The notes: a model not told the origin generated them from the letters alone. A stretch of DNA of 49,203 nucleotides from an uncultured Eubacteriales bacterium (GCA_944349545.1 CALVNG010000008.1:1-49203); one strand, 5' to 3'; numbered from the stretch's first letter, positions 1-8,988 are shown. Numbers and translations are program-made.

Positions 1-388
1 ATCAGCACAAATTCATAGCCGAGTTGTTTCTTTTCGCCTCGCCATCTGCAGCAGGCAGATGATTTTGTCAGGAGCGGCCGTCATGACACCGGCAAGCTCT
101 GCGCCGAAGCCATTGCCAACCCGGTATGACGGCGGTGAAGATCGCTTTGGAACTGCCGGGAACGGTGGGGATGGCTGCAATTGTCCGCTCTACAAAAAGC
201 TGCTTCAGGCCGAAAAAGGGAAACAGATCATCCGGTTTGTCAAGGGAATCGGCGGAATACGAGGAAAAGGGGATCGGCGGAATACGAGGAAAAGGGGACG
301 GCCAATGAAATGAATAGATCGGAAAGCAAACGCGTTCATGCCGCCCGGCGCATCATCGAAAACTGCGTAAGACCGGAGAATGCAACGC
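1..388. other. Left-edge region without an intact gene
   Basis: I see no convincing complete gene here. The short open frames lack good ribosome sites and overlap one another. The only clear structure is a perfect tandem repeat at 248-297. On the minus strand two short frames (about 247 to 121, then 120 to 13) would join into one hydrophobic protein tail if a frameshift near 120 were removed. That could be a decayed gene end, but I cannot identify the family. Confidence 0.5.
248..297. repeat. Two perfect tandem copies of a 25-bp unit
   Basis: The 25-bp unit begins ATCGGCGGAATACG and ends AAAAGGGG. It occurs at 248-272 and again at 273-297 with no mismatch and no spacer. It lies in non-coding sequence upstream of the membrane protein gene at 389. 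No third copy is visible in the window. It may be a replication-slippage minisatellite or the edge of a dispersed repeat. Confidence 0.9.
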
Positions 389-1066
389 ATGGAAGGTAAG
401 AAGAAATACGGCTGGATTGGCCCGCTTGTGGAAGCCTGGAAGAATGACTACGTCTATAAAACATTGATTGGCGCAGGCTTTTCCTTTGTTTGCACGGTAC
501 TTTTTTCCCTGTATCATGGGTATCTGGGGATACTGTACCGGTCTGTCTGGCACTGGGGAATTTGCGCGTTTTATTTGCTCATGATGGCGATTCGGGGCTG
601 CATTCTTTTGACGGAAAATCGCAACCGCGTCCGTCCGGAAGCGGACCGGCCCCGTTTGCGCTACCGGACGTTTCTCGTCAGCGCCGTACTGATGCTGGCG
701 TTGGACCTCTCTCTCCTGCTGCCCATCATCCTCATGGTCCTTTTGGATGCGCCCGTCAATATGGGGCTTGCGTCCGCCATCGCCATGGCAGCCTATACCA
801 CCTACAAGATCATCATGGCTTCCATCCACTTCAGAAGGCAAAGCCGCAGGGCCTGCGGAGAACTGCTCATGATGGAGCTGCGGACGGTGAACCTGATTGA
901 CGCGCTGGTTTCCATTCTGACCCTTCAAAATACGCTCATTATGGTGAAGCAGAAAGGCGAGGATATGCTGCCCGTATCCGCAGTCTCCAGCGCGATCATT
1001 TATGTTGTTATTTTGGGTGTCACCATTCGTATGCTGTTCCAGGGCATCCGGCAAAGGATACGCTGA
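389..1066 (+). CDS. Multi-pass membrane protein of unknown function
   Basis: This 225-residue protein has a basic N-terminus (MEGKKKYG) followed by about six hydrophobic stretches, near residues 24-46, 54-74, 93-117, 125-147, 168-184 and 196-216. It is an integral membrane protein with no extracellular domain and no motif I recognise. An in-frame ATG at 380 exists, but the GGAG at 375-378 sits one base from it and ten bases from the ATG at 389, so 389 is preferred. It is convergent with the exported-protein gene ending at 1102, and no clear terminator lies between them. I can give no function. Confidence 0.75.
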   Translation: MEGKKKYGWIGPLVEAWKNDYVYKTLIGAGFSFVCTVLFSLYHGYLGILYRSVWHWGICAFYLLMMAIRGCILLTENRNRVRPEADRPRLRYRTFLVSAVLMLALDLSLLLPIILMVLLDAPVNMGLASAIAMAAYTTYKIIMASIHFRRQSRRACGELLMMELRTVNLIDALVSILTLQNTLIMVKQKGEDMLPVSAVSSAIIYVVILGVTIRMLFQGIRQRIR

Positions 1067-1101
1067 CGGCTCTTAAGATGGCGAGGCTCTCCTGCCAAAT
1101 C

Positions 1102-2055
1102 CTATCCCTTTCCCTCTTCCGCGGCGGCAGCGTCCACGATTTCGCCCGTCTGCGCGTCCGCCCAGACCTGATAGTGGTCCAGATAGCTGTCGCCGGCCGT
1201 GCAGCAGACGAAGCGCAAGAACCAGAGGGAGGGTTCGTCTTGGAGCAACTCACATTCGATATCAAACCGTCCCAGGCTGGCATCCGTTTCTCCATAGCGC
1301 TCTTTCAGATACTCCTTTGCCGCAGGCAAGAGAGCCTCCGGCACAAGAAGGTCGGCTTCCCCTGCCGAGGCGCCAAGCACGGAAAACGAAGGCTCCCTGC
1401 GTGACAGAAGGCTTCCTGACCACAGATGCTGCAGCATGGCCGGTTTCAGCCGGTATGAGACCATGCGCGCCACGGGTTCCAGCTCAATTACAAAGGAAGC
1501 GCCGTCGTGCCGGCTGCCCGTTGTATAGGTCAGGGCGCAAAGGCTGCCCGTGACGACGCCCTCATGATTTGCCAGTTCGATTTCGGTGAACGCTTCAAGG
1601 CCGTTGGAAACGGAGGGGGAGACGGCGTCCAGAAAGGACAGGGCATAGCTGGCAAGCTCATCGCCGAAGCCTTCTTGCGGCATAAGGCGCTGCGATACCG
1701 GCGGCAGGGTTCCCGCGGTCTGGTAGGCGGCGAGCCGGCCGTCCGGCAGATACACGAAGGTATATCGCTCGCCGTCCTCGACGGCTGCAAATACGCTGTA
1801 TCCGCCCGCGGAGGAAACCACCTCCCAGTCCGCGCCGGATACATCGGCCTGCAGGTAGGCGCAGCCCGCCAGCGCCTGTGTATACGCGATCAGCGACTCG
1901 TCCGCGGGGGATTCAGGCCAGTCTGGAAAGTCCGTCGCAGGCGTTGCGAAGGGAACCGCCGCAGAATCATAGACATCGTAGGAGGCCTGCGCAATAGCGC
2001 ATGCGACCGTCAGAACAAGCGACAACACAAAGGCGATCAAAGCTGTTTTGCGCAT
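1102..2055 (-). CDS. Exported protein with PepSY-like C-terminal segment
   Basis: The 317-residue product starts with a typical signal peptide: MRK, a hydrophobic core of about 15 residues, then small residues near position 20-24. The rest is soluble and acidic. The end of the protein (YQVWADAQTGEIVDA) resembles the last strand of PepSY-type domains, and an earlier stretch (TFVYLPDGRLAAY) has a similar flavour. PepSY domains often inhibit proteases or sit in regulatory cell-surface proteins, but I infer only a weak resemblance. The gene is divergent from the ECF sigma factor gene at 2288, with about 230 bases between them, so the two could share regulation. Function unknown. Confidence 0.7.
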   Translation of the reverse strand: MRKTALIAFVLSLVLTVACAIAQASYDVYDSAAVPFATPATDFPDWPESPADESLIAYTQALAGCAYLQADVSGADWEVVSSAGGYSVFAAVEDGERYTFVYLPDGRLAAYQTAGTLPPVSQRLMPQEGFGDELASYALSFLDAVSPSVSNGLEAFTEIELANHEGVVTGSLCALTYTTGSRHDGASFVIELEPVARMVSYRLKPAMLQHLWSGSLLSRREPSFSVLGASAGEADLLVPEALLPAAKEYLKERYGETDASLGRFDIECELLQDEPSLWFLRFVCCTAGDSYLDHYQVWADAQTGEIVDAAAAEEGKG

Positions 2056-2287
2056 GAGATTTCCCTCTTTTCCGCTTATTTAGTAATAGAACGAAAAAAC
2101 ATATCCTGTTTTTCCCATAAGCCGAAAAATTCTTTGACCTCCCGGATATGTCCGCCGGTCTGGCGGATAAGTATCACCGCGGGGTGCGTTTTTTCTTAAA
2201 GTTTTTTTCAAAGTTTTTTTCTTTGCCCGTGAGGATTGCTTGCCCTGAACCGTCTAAAGGGTGTAACGTTACGAAGGGGGTGGGGGA

Positions 2288-2746
2288 ATGGACAAAGACT
2301 TCTTTGTGGAGGAGCTGGAGGCGCACCATGCGATGCTCTACCGCGTGGCGTACACCATCTTGCAAAATGACGACGCCTGCCGCGACGCACTGCAGGATAC
2401 GGCGCTGCGCGCATGGGAAAAGCGGCATACCCTGCGCGAGGACCGCTACTTCCGCACATGGGTGACGCGAATCCTTATCAACACCTGCTATGATACCCGT
2501 CGCAGGCACCGTCGCATCGTCGTTATGGAAGAAGTCCCGGAGCAGTCCGTGCCACCGCAGGACCCCGGTCTGGCCATGGCGCTGGAACAGCTGCCCGAGC
2601 GCTTGCGCCTGCCGCTGGTTCTGCACTACGCCGAGGGCATGAGCTATGCCGAGATCGCCGAGGCGCTGCGCCTTCCACAGTCCACCATCCGGAGCCGGCT
2701 TCACAACGCAAGGGAACAACTCAGAAAGGAGCTGGAGGCAGAATGA
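2288..2746 (+). CDS. ECF-type RNA polymerase sigma factor
   Basis: This 152-residue protein has the two-domain layout of a group 4 (extracytoplasmic function) sigma factor. Region 2 lies around residues 10-75, with the helix containing DALQDTALRAWEKR and the FRTWVTRILINTCYD segment that contacts the -10 element. Region 4 lies around residues 100-150, with an LPERLRLPLVLHY helix and the helix-turn-helix MSYAEIAEALRLPQSTIRSR. Region 3 is absent, as expected. A strong purine-rich ribosome site (AAGGGGGTGGGGG) precedes the ATG. The stop overlaps the start of the next gene by four bases (ATGA), typical of a sigma/anti-sigma pair. It probably answers an envelope signal; the target promoters are unknown. 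Confidence 0.95.
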   Translation: MDKDFFVEELEAHHAMLYRVAYTILQNDDACRDALQDTALRAWEKRHTLREDRYFRTWVTRILINTCYDTRRRHRRIVVMEEVPEQSVPPQDPGLAMALEQLPERLRLPLVLHYAEGMSYAEIAEALRLPQSTIRSRLHNAREQLRKELEAE

Positions 2747-3834
2747 AACGCGATTTGGAACATCTGGACCTAAAGCGGGCCTTTCGTCCCGTACCGGAAT
2801 CCTGCCACCGCGCGCTGATGGACGCCGCCCGCTCCGTCGGGGAGGAAAAGCCTGTGAAACGCTTCTCTTATCGGGCCGCGCTGATCGCGGCCGTCATCCT
2901 GATCGCGGCCATGGCGGTGGCTTATGCGGCCGTCCGGCTGGGCTGGATTGATTATTACGATCAGCAGTACGGAATTGCTGTCCCCAAGTCGGCGCAGGAG
3001 GCGTTAACAGCCAGCAAGTCCAAAACCTATCAGGTGGGCCCCATGACCTTTACCTATCAACAGATGCTTACGGACAAGCGCATCGTCCTAAGCTCCGCCG
3101 CCATTCGGCTGACCGACGGCGGCGAGGCGCTCTACGCCAACGACACCAACATTTACGACTCTGTCAGCGCCATCACCGATACCGTCGCAAACCTCTATTC
3201 CCTCTCGGACTATCAGGAGACGTGGCTGGAGGCGGCGCAGGAGCTGGATCTGCCCCTCTACGGCGTGCGCGCGCTGGTGGAGCTGCCCCCGGAAATCGAC
3301 CTGGGTTCCATGGAGGACGCCCTGTGGAACGAGGACGGCACCATCGTGTACTTCAACATGCCCGTGCTGGCATCCGGAAGCGTGGACGGCAACCTGAACG
3401 CCACGCTGTACATGGCCGTTACGCAGTTTGACCCCGCTACGGGTGAAAGGCTTGAAAAGTGGGAGGCGCGGGAGGAAGTGACGCTGCCCGTGGCCCCGCT
3501 TCTGGAGGAAAAGACCTACCTGCCGCAGGAAAACGCCACGTTTGACGGCCTGACGCTGGAAAGCGTGCGCGGCGAGCGGTACGCGACCGGCGTGTACCTT
3601 TGCGCCACCTTCTCCGCCCCCGATGGGATGAGCAAGGAAGAGGTGATGGACGTGCTGCGTACCCTTAGCATCTGCGATGCGGACGGCGCGCCGCTGCCGA
3701 TGGGATTGAGCCTGTCCATATGCCCTGACGCGGAGGCGCTGCCCGTGGCAACGCTTGAGGTGCCCGCCTCGCTGGAGACGCTTCCCGACGAGGTGACGGT
3801 CGTGGGCGGGGAGACGATCGCACATCTGAACTAA
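2743..3834 (+). CDS. Probable membrane-anchored anti-sigma factor
   Basis: The 363-residue product has a cytoplasmic N-terminal part of about 45 residues, one membrane helix near residues 46-65 (ALIAAVILIAAMAVAYAAV), and a large outside domain of about 290 residues. This topology, and the four-base overlap with the ECF sigma gene, fit the anti-sigma factors that hold an ECF sigma at the membrane until a signal arrives (DUF4179-like or RsiV-like in layout). I do not see a zinc-binding HxxxCxxC anti-sigma motif, so the match rests on context and topology. An efficient hairpin terminator follows at 3844. Confidence 0.65.
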   Translation: MKRDLEHLDLKRAFRPVPESCHRALMDAARSVGEEKPVKRFSYRAALIAAVILIAAMAVAYAAVRLGWIDYYDQQYGIAVPKSAQEALTASKSKTYQVGPMTFTYQQMLTDKRIVLSSAAIRLTDGGEALYANDTNIYDSVSAITDTVANLYSLSDYQETWLEAAQELDLPLYGVRALVELPPEIDLGSMEDALWNEDGTIVYFNMPVLASGSVDGNLNATLYMAVTQFDPATGERLEKWEAREEVTLPVAPLLEEKTYLPQENATFDGLTLESVRGERYATGVYLCATFSAPDGMSKEEVMDVLRTLSICDADGAPLPMGLSLSICPDAEALPVATLEVPASLETLPDEVTVVGGETIAHLN

Positions 3835-3843
3835 TCTGCCCTT

Positions 3844-3871
3844 GCCGGGCGGCTGGCCCGCCCGGCTTTTT
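3844..3871 (+). terminator. Rho-independent terminator of the sigma/anti-sigma operon
   Basis: A perfect 8-bp stem (GCCGGGCG at 3844-3851 with CGCCCGGC at 3859-3866) and a 7-base loop are followed by five T residues. It also lies inside the longest open frame of the next gene, which supports placing that gene's start downstream at 3908. Confidence 0.9.
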
Positions 3872-3907
3872 GAACTCATTTTTTCCGTGAAAGGAGAATC
3901 CTGCACA

Positions 3908-5152
3908 ATGAAACGAATCGCCGCGCTTGTGCTGGCGATGACCCTGCTGGCGGCCCAGTTCGCGCCCGCCCGCGCAGCGGCGCGTCCTCTGCGCTTACTG
4001 GTCAACGACAACGGGGAGGTTTCGGCCTGGCTCAAGGAGCATGTGCCCGAAATTCCTCATGAAAACCTGCATTTTGACTACGACTATTCTCCCGGAGACT
4101 ACGCCAGCCTGACGGACCGCCTGCTGGACGAACTGCAAAGCGGGGACGGCCCCGACCTGTACCTGTTGGACAGCAATGCCTACGACCTGGCCAGGGTGCT
4201 GGGCAGCGGGCTTGTGGAGGACTTGAGCGGAAATGCGGATATCCGGCGAACAGTTTCGGAGCAATACGAGCCGTTCCGGCGCTTTGTCAGCGGCGAGAAT
4301 GGGGCTATTTATGGCATGTTTGAACGGGTGCATGCAAGCCCCACGCTGATCGCACCCGCCGCGTGGGAAGCTGCGGGACTGGATGTGTCGGACGCGCCCC
4401 AAAGCTATGAGGAGCTGCTGGACTTCGCCGAGAAGTGGATGGCGCTGGTAGAGGAAGGAAGCGTGGGAAACGTGAGGCTGAACACGATCCAGTTTGCCGG
4501 CTATCCAAGGGACGAGCGGCGCTACACCCTCTGGCTGACGGGTCTTCTCTGGCGCTGTTGGGCCATGCGGCAGCAGGCGGCGGGGAAGGCTTACCGCTTC
4601 AGCACGCCAGCGTTTATCGCGTTGGCCGACCGCGCCCGCGAGCTGGGCCGCGCGCTGGTCAAAACGGAAAAGAAGCCCGGCACCGCCTCGCTCTCACTCT
4701 ACATCAACGGCGGAAATGTGCCCTATGGCCCCGAGGACCTGTATACCAACGCCTTTCCCATGCGGCTTACGACGGACGAGCCCGTACGGATCAAAGCCTA
4801 TGGCTTTCTCTACGTCGTGCGCAGGGGAAGCCCCTACGCGCAGGTATGCCGCGAGCTGATCGCCGACATGACCTGTCCCGAAGATGGGCAGCCCCGCAAA
4901 TGCATGCTGTTTCAGAAAGTCGAGGAAAGCCAGTACGGTACGCCCGACTTTTCCTATTCCTCGAATGGCGATGTCCTGACCCGTGAGTGGCAGGAGCACT
5001 ACCGCCCCGAATGGCTGTTTTTCGATGTGGAACCGTTTTTTCAGGCCCGTCAGGTTCAGCGGTCCGAAGGGGCCATGTACAGGTTTGCCGGAGGTGAGCT
5101 GACGGCGGAAGCGTTCGCCGCCATGCTGGATGAAATCTGCCGGGAGAGATGA
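3908..5152 (+). CDS. Exported solute-binding-protein-like protein (paralogue 1)
   Basis: The 414-residue product begins with a signal peptide (MKRIAALVLAMTLLAAQFAP) and a signal peptidase I-type site near ARA. It has no lipobox cysteine. The body resembles family 1 extracellular solute-binding proteins of ABC importers: a DGPDLYLLDS segment like the DVIxxD region of such proteins, an alternating two-lobe pattern, and NAFPMRLT near the hinge. The ATG at 3908 follows AAAGGAG with good spacing and lies beyond the terminator at 3844-3871. The next gene is a clear paralogue, sharing blocks such as SGLVEDLSGN, APQSYEELL and DLYTNAFPMRLT. No permease or ATPase gene is adjacent, so transport is uncertain. 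A soluble binding or sensing role is an inference. Confidence 0.75.
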   Translation: MKRIAALVLAMTLLAAQFAPARAAARPLRLLVNDNGEVSAWLKEHVPEIPHENLHFDYDYSPGDYASLTDRLLDELQSGDGPDLYLLDSNAYDLARVLGSGLVEDLSGNADIRRTVSEQYEPFRRFVSGENGAIYGMFERVHASPTLIAPAAWEAAGLDVSDAPQSYEELLDFAEKWMALVEEGSVGNVRLNTIQFAGYPRDERRYTLWLTGLLWRCWAMRQQAAGKAYRFSTPAFIALADRARELGRALVKTEKKPGTASLSLYINGGNVPYGPEDLYTNAFPMRLTTDEPVRIKAYGFLYVVRRGSPYAQVCRELIADMTCPEDGQPRKCMLFQKVEESQYGTPDFSYSSNGDVLTREWQEHYRPEWLFFDVEPFFQARQVQRSEGAMYRFAGGELTAEAFAAMLDEICRER

Positions 5153-5200
5153 AGGGACGTGTGTCCCGAATGAACCAAACAGAAAGAAGGAGTGCGTGTT

Positions 5201-6442
5201 ATGAAACGCATCATTGTGCTGATGCTGGTCCTGTGTCCCATAACGTCCCTGTTCGCACCGGCCTGCGCCGAAACCGTCCCCTTCCGCTTCGTGACCAACG
5301 CCATGAATCTGGTGGAGGACTGGCTTGAGGAACATCACCCCGACGTCAAGTATGAAAACCTCTATGATACAGCCGATTCCTGGAGAACAGGCGGAGCGCA
5401 TGCCGCGCAAGTGCTTGAGGCCCTGCAAAGCGAGGACGGCCCTGACCTGCTGATGCTGGAAAGCTCCCTCTGTGATTTTGAAAAGGTTCTCAAAAGCGGG
5501 CTTGTGGAGGATTTGAGCGGAAACACCGACATCTGCGCTGCTCTTTCGCAGATGTACGAGCCGTTTCAGGCATTCGTGACCGGCGAGGACGGCGGTGTCT
5601 ACGGCATGCTGTATGGCGTATATGGTTTTGGCATGCATGTCATCCCCGCGTCGTGGGCGGCGGCCGGGCTGGATACGGCTGACGCACCACAGAGCTATGA
5701 AGAGCTGCTGGAATTCGCCGGTCGATGGGCCGAAAGAGCGGAGGCAGGCGAGACGGGCAACATTTGCCTCAACACGCTCCGTTCCTGTGGCTATTTGATG
5801 GATGACCGGCGCTATACCCTCTGGCTGACGGATCTTCTGCTGGATACCTGGATCATGCGCCATCAAGCGGCGGGCGAAGCGCTGATTTTCAACACGCCGG
5901 AATTTATCGCGCTGGCCGACCGGGCCCGCGAAACAGGTCGGGCGCTCGCCGGAGCGGAAGGAAAGCCCACAGCGGACGCACTTTCGCTCTATGATGGGCT
6001 TTTCAGCGGCGGGACCGGCTACGGCGGACCGGAGGACCTGTATACCAACGCCTTCCCCATGCGCCTGACCGCCGATGAGCCGGCCCGCATCAAGGCCTAT
6101 GGCTTTCTGTTCGTCGTGCGCAAGGGAAGCCCATATGCGGACGTCGCCATGGGCTTTATCGCCAGCCAGACGTACAAGACCGGCGAGGGCCGCCGCAACA
6201 GCGAGCTGTACAAGGATATTCCCGATAGCCAGTTCACCCCGCCTGAAGGGGTGGACGGGTATGTGCTCACCCGTGAATGGCAGGACGCCTACCGGCCCGA
6301 ATGGCTGTATTTTTGCACAAATCCCATCCGTACGACCGACGCTTATACAAAGCAGGAGAAGCTGCGCTCGCAGTTTGCGCTGGGCGAATTGACGGCGGAG
6401 GCATTTGCTGCCGGGCTGGATGAGATTTGCGCGGCTCAGTAA
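5201..6442 (+). CDS. Exported solute-binding-protein-like protein (paralogue 2)
   Basis: A 413-residue paralogue of the preceding protein. It has a signal peptide (MKRIIVLMLVLCPITSLFAP) and the same order of conserved blocks: DGPDLLMLES, SGLVEDLSGN, APQSYEELLEFA, LADRARE, DLYTNAFPMRLT and LTREWQ, ending with GELTAEAFAA. The cysteine near residue 25 (APAC) lacks the leucine and small-residue pattern of a real lipobox. AAGGAG at 5187-5192 sits eight bases before the ATG at 5201, which I prefer to the GTG at 5192. The 48-base gap to the upstream gene suggests one transcript. The pair arose by tandem duplication. The ligand is unknown and no ABC membrane components are nearby. Confidence 0.75.
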   Translation: MKRIIVLMLVLCPITSLFAPACAETVPFRFVTNAMNLVEDWLEEHHPDVKYENLYDTADSWRTGGAHAAQVLEALQSEDGPDLLMLESSLCDFEKVLKSGLVEDLSGNTDICAALSQMYEPFQAFVTGEDGGVYGMLYGVYGFGMHVIPASWAAAGLDTADAPQSYEELLEFAGRWAERAEAGETGNICLNTLRSCGYLMDDRRYTLWLTDLLLDTWIMRHQAAGEALIFNTPEFIALADRARETGRALAGAEGKPTADALSLYDGLFSGGTGYGGPEDLYTNAFPMRLTADEPARIKAYGFLFVVRKGSPYADVAMGFIASQTYKTGEGRRNSELYKDIPDSQFTPPEGVDGYVLTREWQDAYRPEWLYFCTNPIRTTDAYTKQEKLRSQFALGELTAEAFAAGLDEICAAQ

Positions 6443-6466
6443 AAAATAAGAAGAAGCATTTCCGAA

Positions 6467-6519
6467 GCCGGGTGGATATTCCCGGCGCATCAGGAGCGGG
6501 GAGAGAAAAGCCTCCCCGC
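6467..6519. terminator. Paired hairpins between convergent genes
   Basis: Two stem-loops lie between the convergent SBP-like gene and feoB: GCCGGG 6467-6472 with CCCGGC 6481-6486, and GCGGGGAG 6496-6503 with CTCCCCGC 6512-6519. The second is followed only by a broken T tract, so termination strength is uncertain on both strands. Confidence 0.5.
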
Positions 6520-6539
6520 CCGCTTGCTTTGTATGCCCG

Positions 6540-8621
6540 TCAGATGCCGAGCATGTTGCCGATGCCCGCGGTCAGCGCGCACAGCACAGCCCCCGCCAGC
6601 GTGGGCAGCAGCACCGCGACAGCCGTCCATTTCAGGCTGCGCGTCTCCTTGTACACCGTCAGGGTAGTGGTCGAGCAGGGCCAGTGGAACAGGGAAAACA
6701 GCGCCACGCACACGGCTGTTTTCAGCGTCCATCCATTGGCCACCAGCAGCGCCCGCAGGCTGTCCAGTCCCTGTGTCTCCACCAGCGTGCCCTGGCACAG
6801 GTAGGTCATCAACATGATGGGGAGTACGATCTCGTTGGCGGGAAATCCCAGAATGAAAGCCAGCAGAATCACGCCGTCCATGCCCAGGAACCGTCCGGCA
6901 GGCTCCAGCGCCTCTGCCAGCAGACGCAGAACCTGCGCATCGCCCACGCGCAGATTGGCCAGCAGCCAGATCACAAGTCCGGCCGGCGCTGCCACTGTAA
7001 CAGCGCGGCCCAGTACGAACAGCGTGCGGTCCAGCACGGAGCGGATGAGCACCTGGCCTACCTTGGGACGTCGGAAAGGAGGGAGCTCCAGTGCGAAGGC
7101 AGATGGCACGCCCCTTAGGAGCGTTGCGGACAAGAGCCGTGAGCACCCCAGCGTAACACCCACGCACAGCACGATGAGCAGCAGCAGAATCGCCGCGCCT
7201 GCCAGCGAACCCGCCGGCCCCTGCACAAGCACAAAAAACATGGAGGTCAGGGCGATGAGCGTGGGAAAGCGACCGTTGCAGGGCATCAGCGCGTTGGTTA
7301 AAATGGCGATCAGCCTTTCGCGTGGGCTTTGGATGATGCGGCAGCCCATCACACCCACAGCGTTGCAGCCCAGGCCCATGCACATGCACAGCGCCTGTTT
7401 GCCGCAGGCATGGCAGCGCTGAAAGCAGCGGTCCAGATTGAACGCAACGCGCGGCAGAAAGCCCAGGTCCTCCAACAGCGTAAAAAGCGGGAAGAAAATC
7501 GCCATGGGCGGCAGCATCACCGAGATCACCCAGCTGGTTACGCGGTATACGCCCGATATCAGCGGCTCAGACAGCCACGCGGGCGCTCCCAGCCACGACA
7601 GAAAAACAGCCAGCTTCGGCTCAAGCGCTCCAAGCGTTTCGCTCAGCCATGCGGACGGGACATTCGCACCCGACAGGGTCAGGTACAACACCAGTCCCAG
7701 CAGCGCCAGCATGAGCGGAATGCCAAAGCGCCTGCTGGCCAGCAGACGGTCGATGCGAAGCTGACGACGGTCCGCGGCCGATTGCGCCGGGCGGCGGACT
7801 ACGCGGCGGCACAGTTCGCCTGCGGCCCGGTAACCCTCTGAAATGACGGCGCCCACCAGCCGCTCCTTGAAGAAGCCGGCACGCTCCAGCGCGTTTTTTT
7901 GCACCTGCACCGCTTGCCTGAGCGCATCCCGTTCCGCCTCCAGCGATTCAGACAGAAGATGCGAGAGGAAACCGTCGTCTCCCGCCAGGGCCCGAAGGGC
8001 CGCAAAGCGGGCCGTTCCGGCCGCAGCAATGGCAGGAACCGCCTTTTTGATCTGTGCCTCGATCGCGTTCCGCGCCTGTTCAATCTCTTCGGGGTATCGG
8101 ATGAGGAAGGGAGATGCGGCGTTTCTGCCTCGCGCCGCCTCCTCTACGCGGCGCTTTAGCTCCTTCAGCCCCTGCCGGTTTCGGGCGCTGACACCTACCG
8201 CAGGCAGGCCCAGCAGTTGCTCCAGAAGGGCGGTGTCCACTTCCATCCCTCTTGTACGCGCCTCGTCCATCATGTTGACACAGAGTACCATGCGCGGACA
8301 CGCCTCCGCCGCCTGCAAGGCCAGATTGAGATTGCGCTCCAGACAGGTGGCGTCGCAGACCACGATCATCGCGTCCTGCGCTTCAAAGGTCAGACAGTCG
8401 CTCGCGACCATTTCCTCCGGTGATCCGCTGAGCAGCGAGTAGGCGCCCGGCAGGTCCGTGAGCGTCCAGTCCGCCTCCGCTCCCCGCACCTGACCGCGCG
8501 CGGTGTCTACCGTTTTTCCGGCCCAGTTGCCCGTGTGCTGCCGAAGCCCGGTGAGGGCGTTGAACACCGTGCTCTTGCCCACGTTCGGGTTGCCGCACAG
8601 GGCGACGCGCAGGGCGCTCAT
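6540..8621 (-). CDS. feoB: Ferrous iron transporter FeoB
   Basis: FeoB imports Fe2+ across the cytoplasmic membrane. The 693-residue product has an N-terminal G domain with G1 GNPNVGKST (residues 10-18), G3 DLPG, G4 NMMDE and a G5 SA element. A helical linker follows, then a multi-pass membrane part with two gate-like repeats, including MLPPMAIFFPLFTLLEDLG and the CMGLGCNAVG segment. Length fits the family. The ATG at 8621 is preferred because it overlaps the feoA stop (ATGA) and has a GGAGG-type site upstream; an upstream ATG at 8645 would lie inside feoA. It forms a two-gene operon with feoA. No feoC is present. Confidence 0.95.
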   Translation of the reverse strand: MSALRVALCGNPNVGKSTVFNALTGLRQHTGNWAGKTVDTARGQVRGAEADWTLTDLPGAYSLLSGSPEEMVASDCLTFEAQDAMIVVCDATCLERNLNLALQAAEACPRMVLCVNMMDEARTRGMEVDTALLEQLLGLPAVGVSARNRQGLKELKRRVEEAARGRNAASPFLIRYPEEIEQARNAIEAQIKKAVPAIAAAGTARFAALRALAGDDGFLSHLLSESLEAERDALRQAVQVQKNALERAGFFKERLVGAVISEGYRAAGELCRRVVRRPAQSAADRRQLRIDRLLASRRFGIPLMLALLGLVLYLTLSGANVPSAWLSETLGALEPKLAVFLSWLGAPAWLSEPLISGVYRVTSWVISVMLPPMAIFFPLFTLLEDLGFLPRVAFNLDRCFQRCHACGKQALCMCMGLGCNAVGVMGCRIIQSPRERLIAILTNALMPCNGRFPTLIALTSMFFVLVQGPAGSLAGAAILLLLIVLCVGVTLGCSRLLSATLLRGVPSAFALELPPFRRPKVGQVLIRSVLDRTLFVLGRAVTVAAPAGLVIWLLANLRVGDAQVLRLLAEALEPAGRFLGMDGVILLAFILGFPANEIVLPIMLMTYLCQGTLVETQGLDSLRALLVANGWTLKTAVCVALFSLFHWPCSTTTLTVYKETRSLKWTAVAVLLPTLAGAVLCALTAGIGNMLGI

Positions 8622-8866
8622 CTTGCGCCTCCGTCCGCAAGGCACAAAACGGTGCGCGCGTCGCAGCCGCGAAGCGCCACCACCGTGTCCCGGACGCGGT
8701 AGGCTCGGGGATCTCCAAAGGCGGAAGGAAACAGGCAGGTAACGCGGCTATTTTCGGTAAATCCCAGATCGCACAGGCGGGACCGCATCGCTCCCGTGCC
8801 GGTCAGCCGCGCAACGCGGGCGCTTTCGCCGCTCGCCAGCCGATCCAATGTAAAGGCTTGTTCCAT
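8618..8866 (-). CDS. feoA: FeoA, ferrous iron transport accessory protein
   Basis: This 82-residue protein is a single SH3-like FeoA domain. It shows the family pattern of a central GAMRSRLCDLGFTENSRV segment and a C-terminal RDTVVALRGCDARTVL strand. FeoA is a small cytoplasmic partner needed for full FeoB activity, probably by contact with the FeoB cytoplasmic part. It is the first gene of the pair, and its stop overlaps the feoB start by four bases. The 237 bases between it and the divergent gene at 9104 must contain its promoter. I did not find a clear Fur box there. Confidence 0.93.
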   Translation of the reverse strand: MEQAFTLDRLASGESARVARLTGTGAMRSRLCDLGFTENSRVTCLFPSAFGDPRAYRVRDTVVALRGCDARTVLCLADGGAR

Positions 8867-8959
8867 CAGGATCGCACCACCTTGTTATCTACATTCGGGG
8901 ACGAGGGGGCCTCGCGCCCTGTAGTCAGGGTATGACGGCGCCGTCGAAGCGTGCGATGC

Positions 8960-8988
8960 TTGCCATTTGGCGCAAGGCATGGTACCAT
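8960..8988 (+). promoter_or_regulatory. Sigma-A-type promoter for the SpoIID-like gene
   Basis: TTGCCA at 8960-8965 and TACCAT at 8983-8988 are separated by 17 bases. It lies about 115 bases upstream of the ATG at 9104, in the divergent gap with feoA. It is read from sequence only. Confidence 0.55.

Noticed and set aside
2225-2258. An ECF-type promoter upstream of the sigma factor gene
   Set aside because: CGTCTAAA at 2251-2258 looks like an ECF -10 element, but no matching -35 (TGAAAC or AACC type) lies 16-17 bases upstream. Kept as a possibility only.
4694-6490. A 598-residue minus-strand frame opposite the binding-protein-like genes
   Set aside because: Shadow frame. The plus strand has signal peptides, ribosome sites and two mutually similar proteins.
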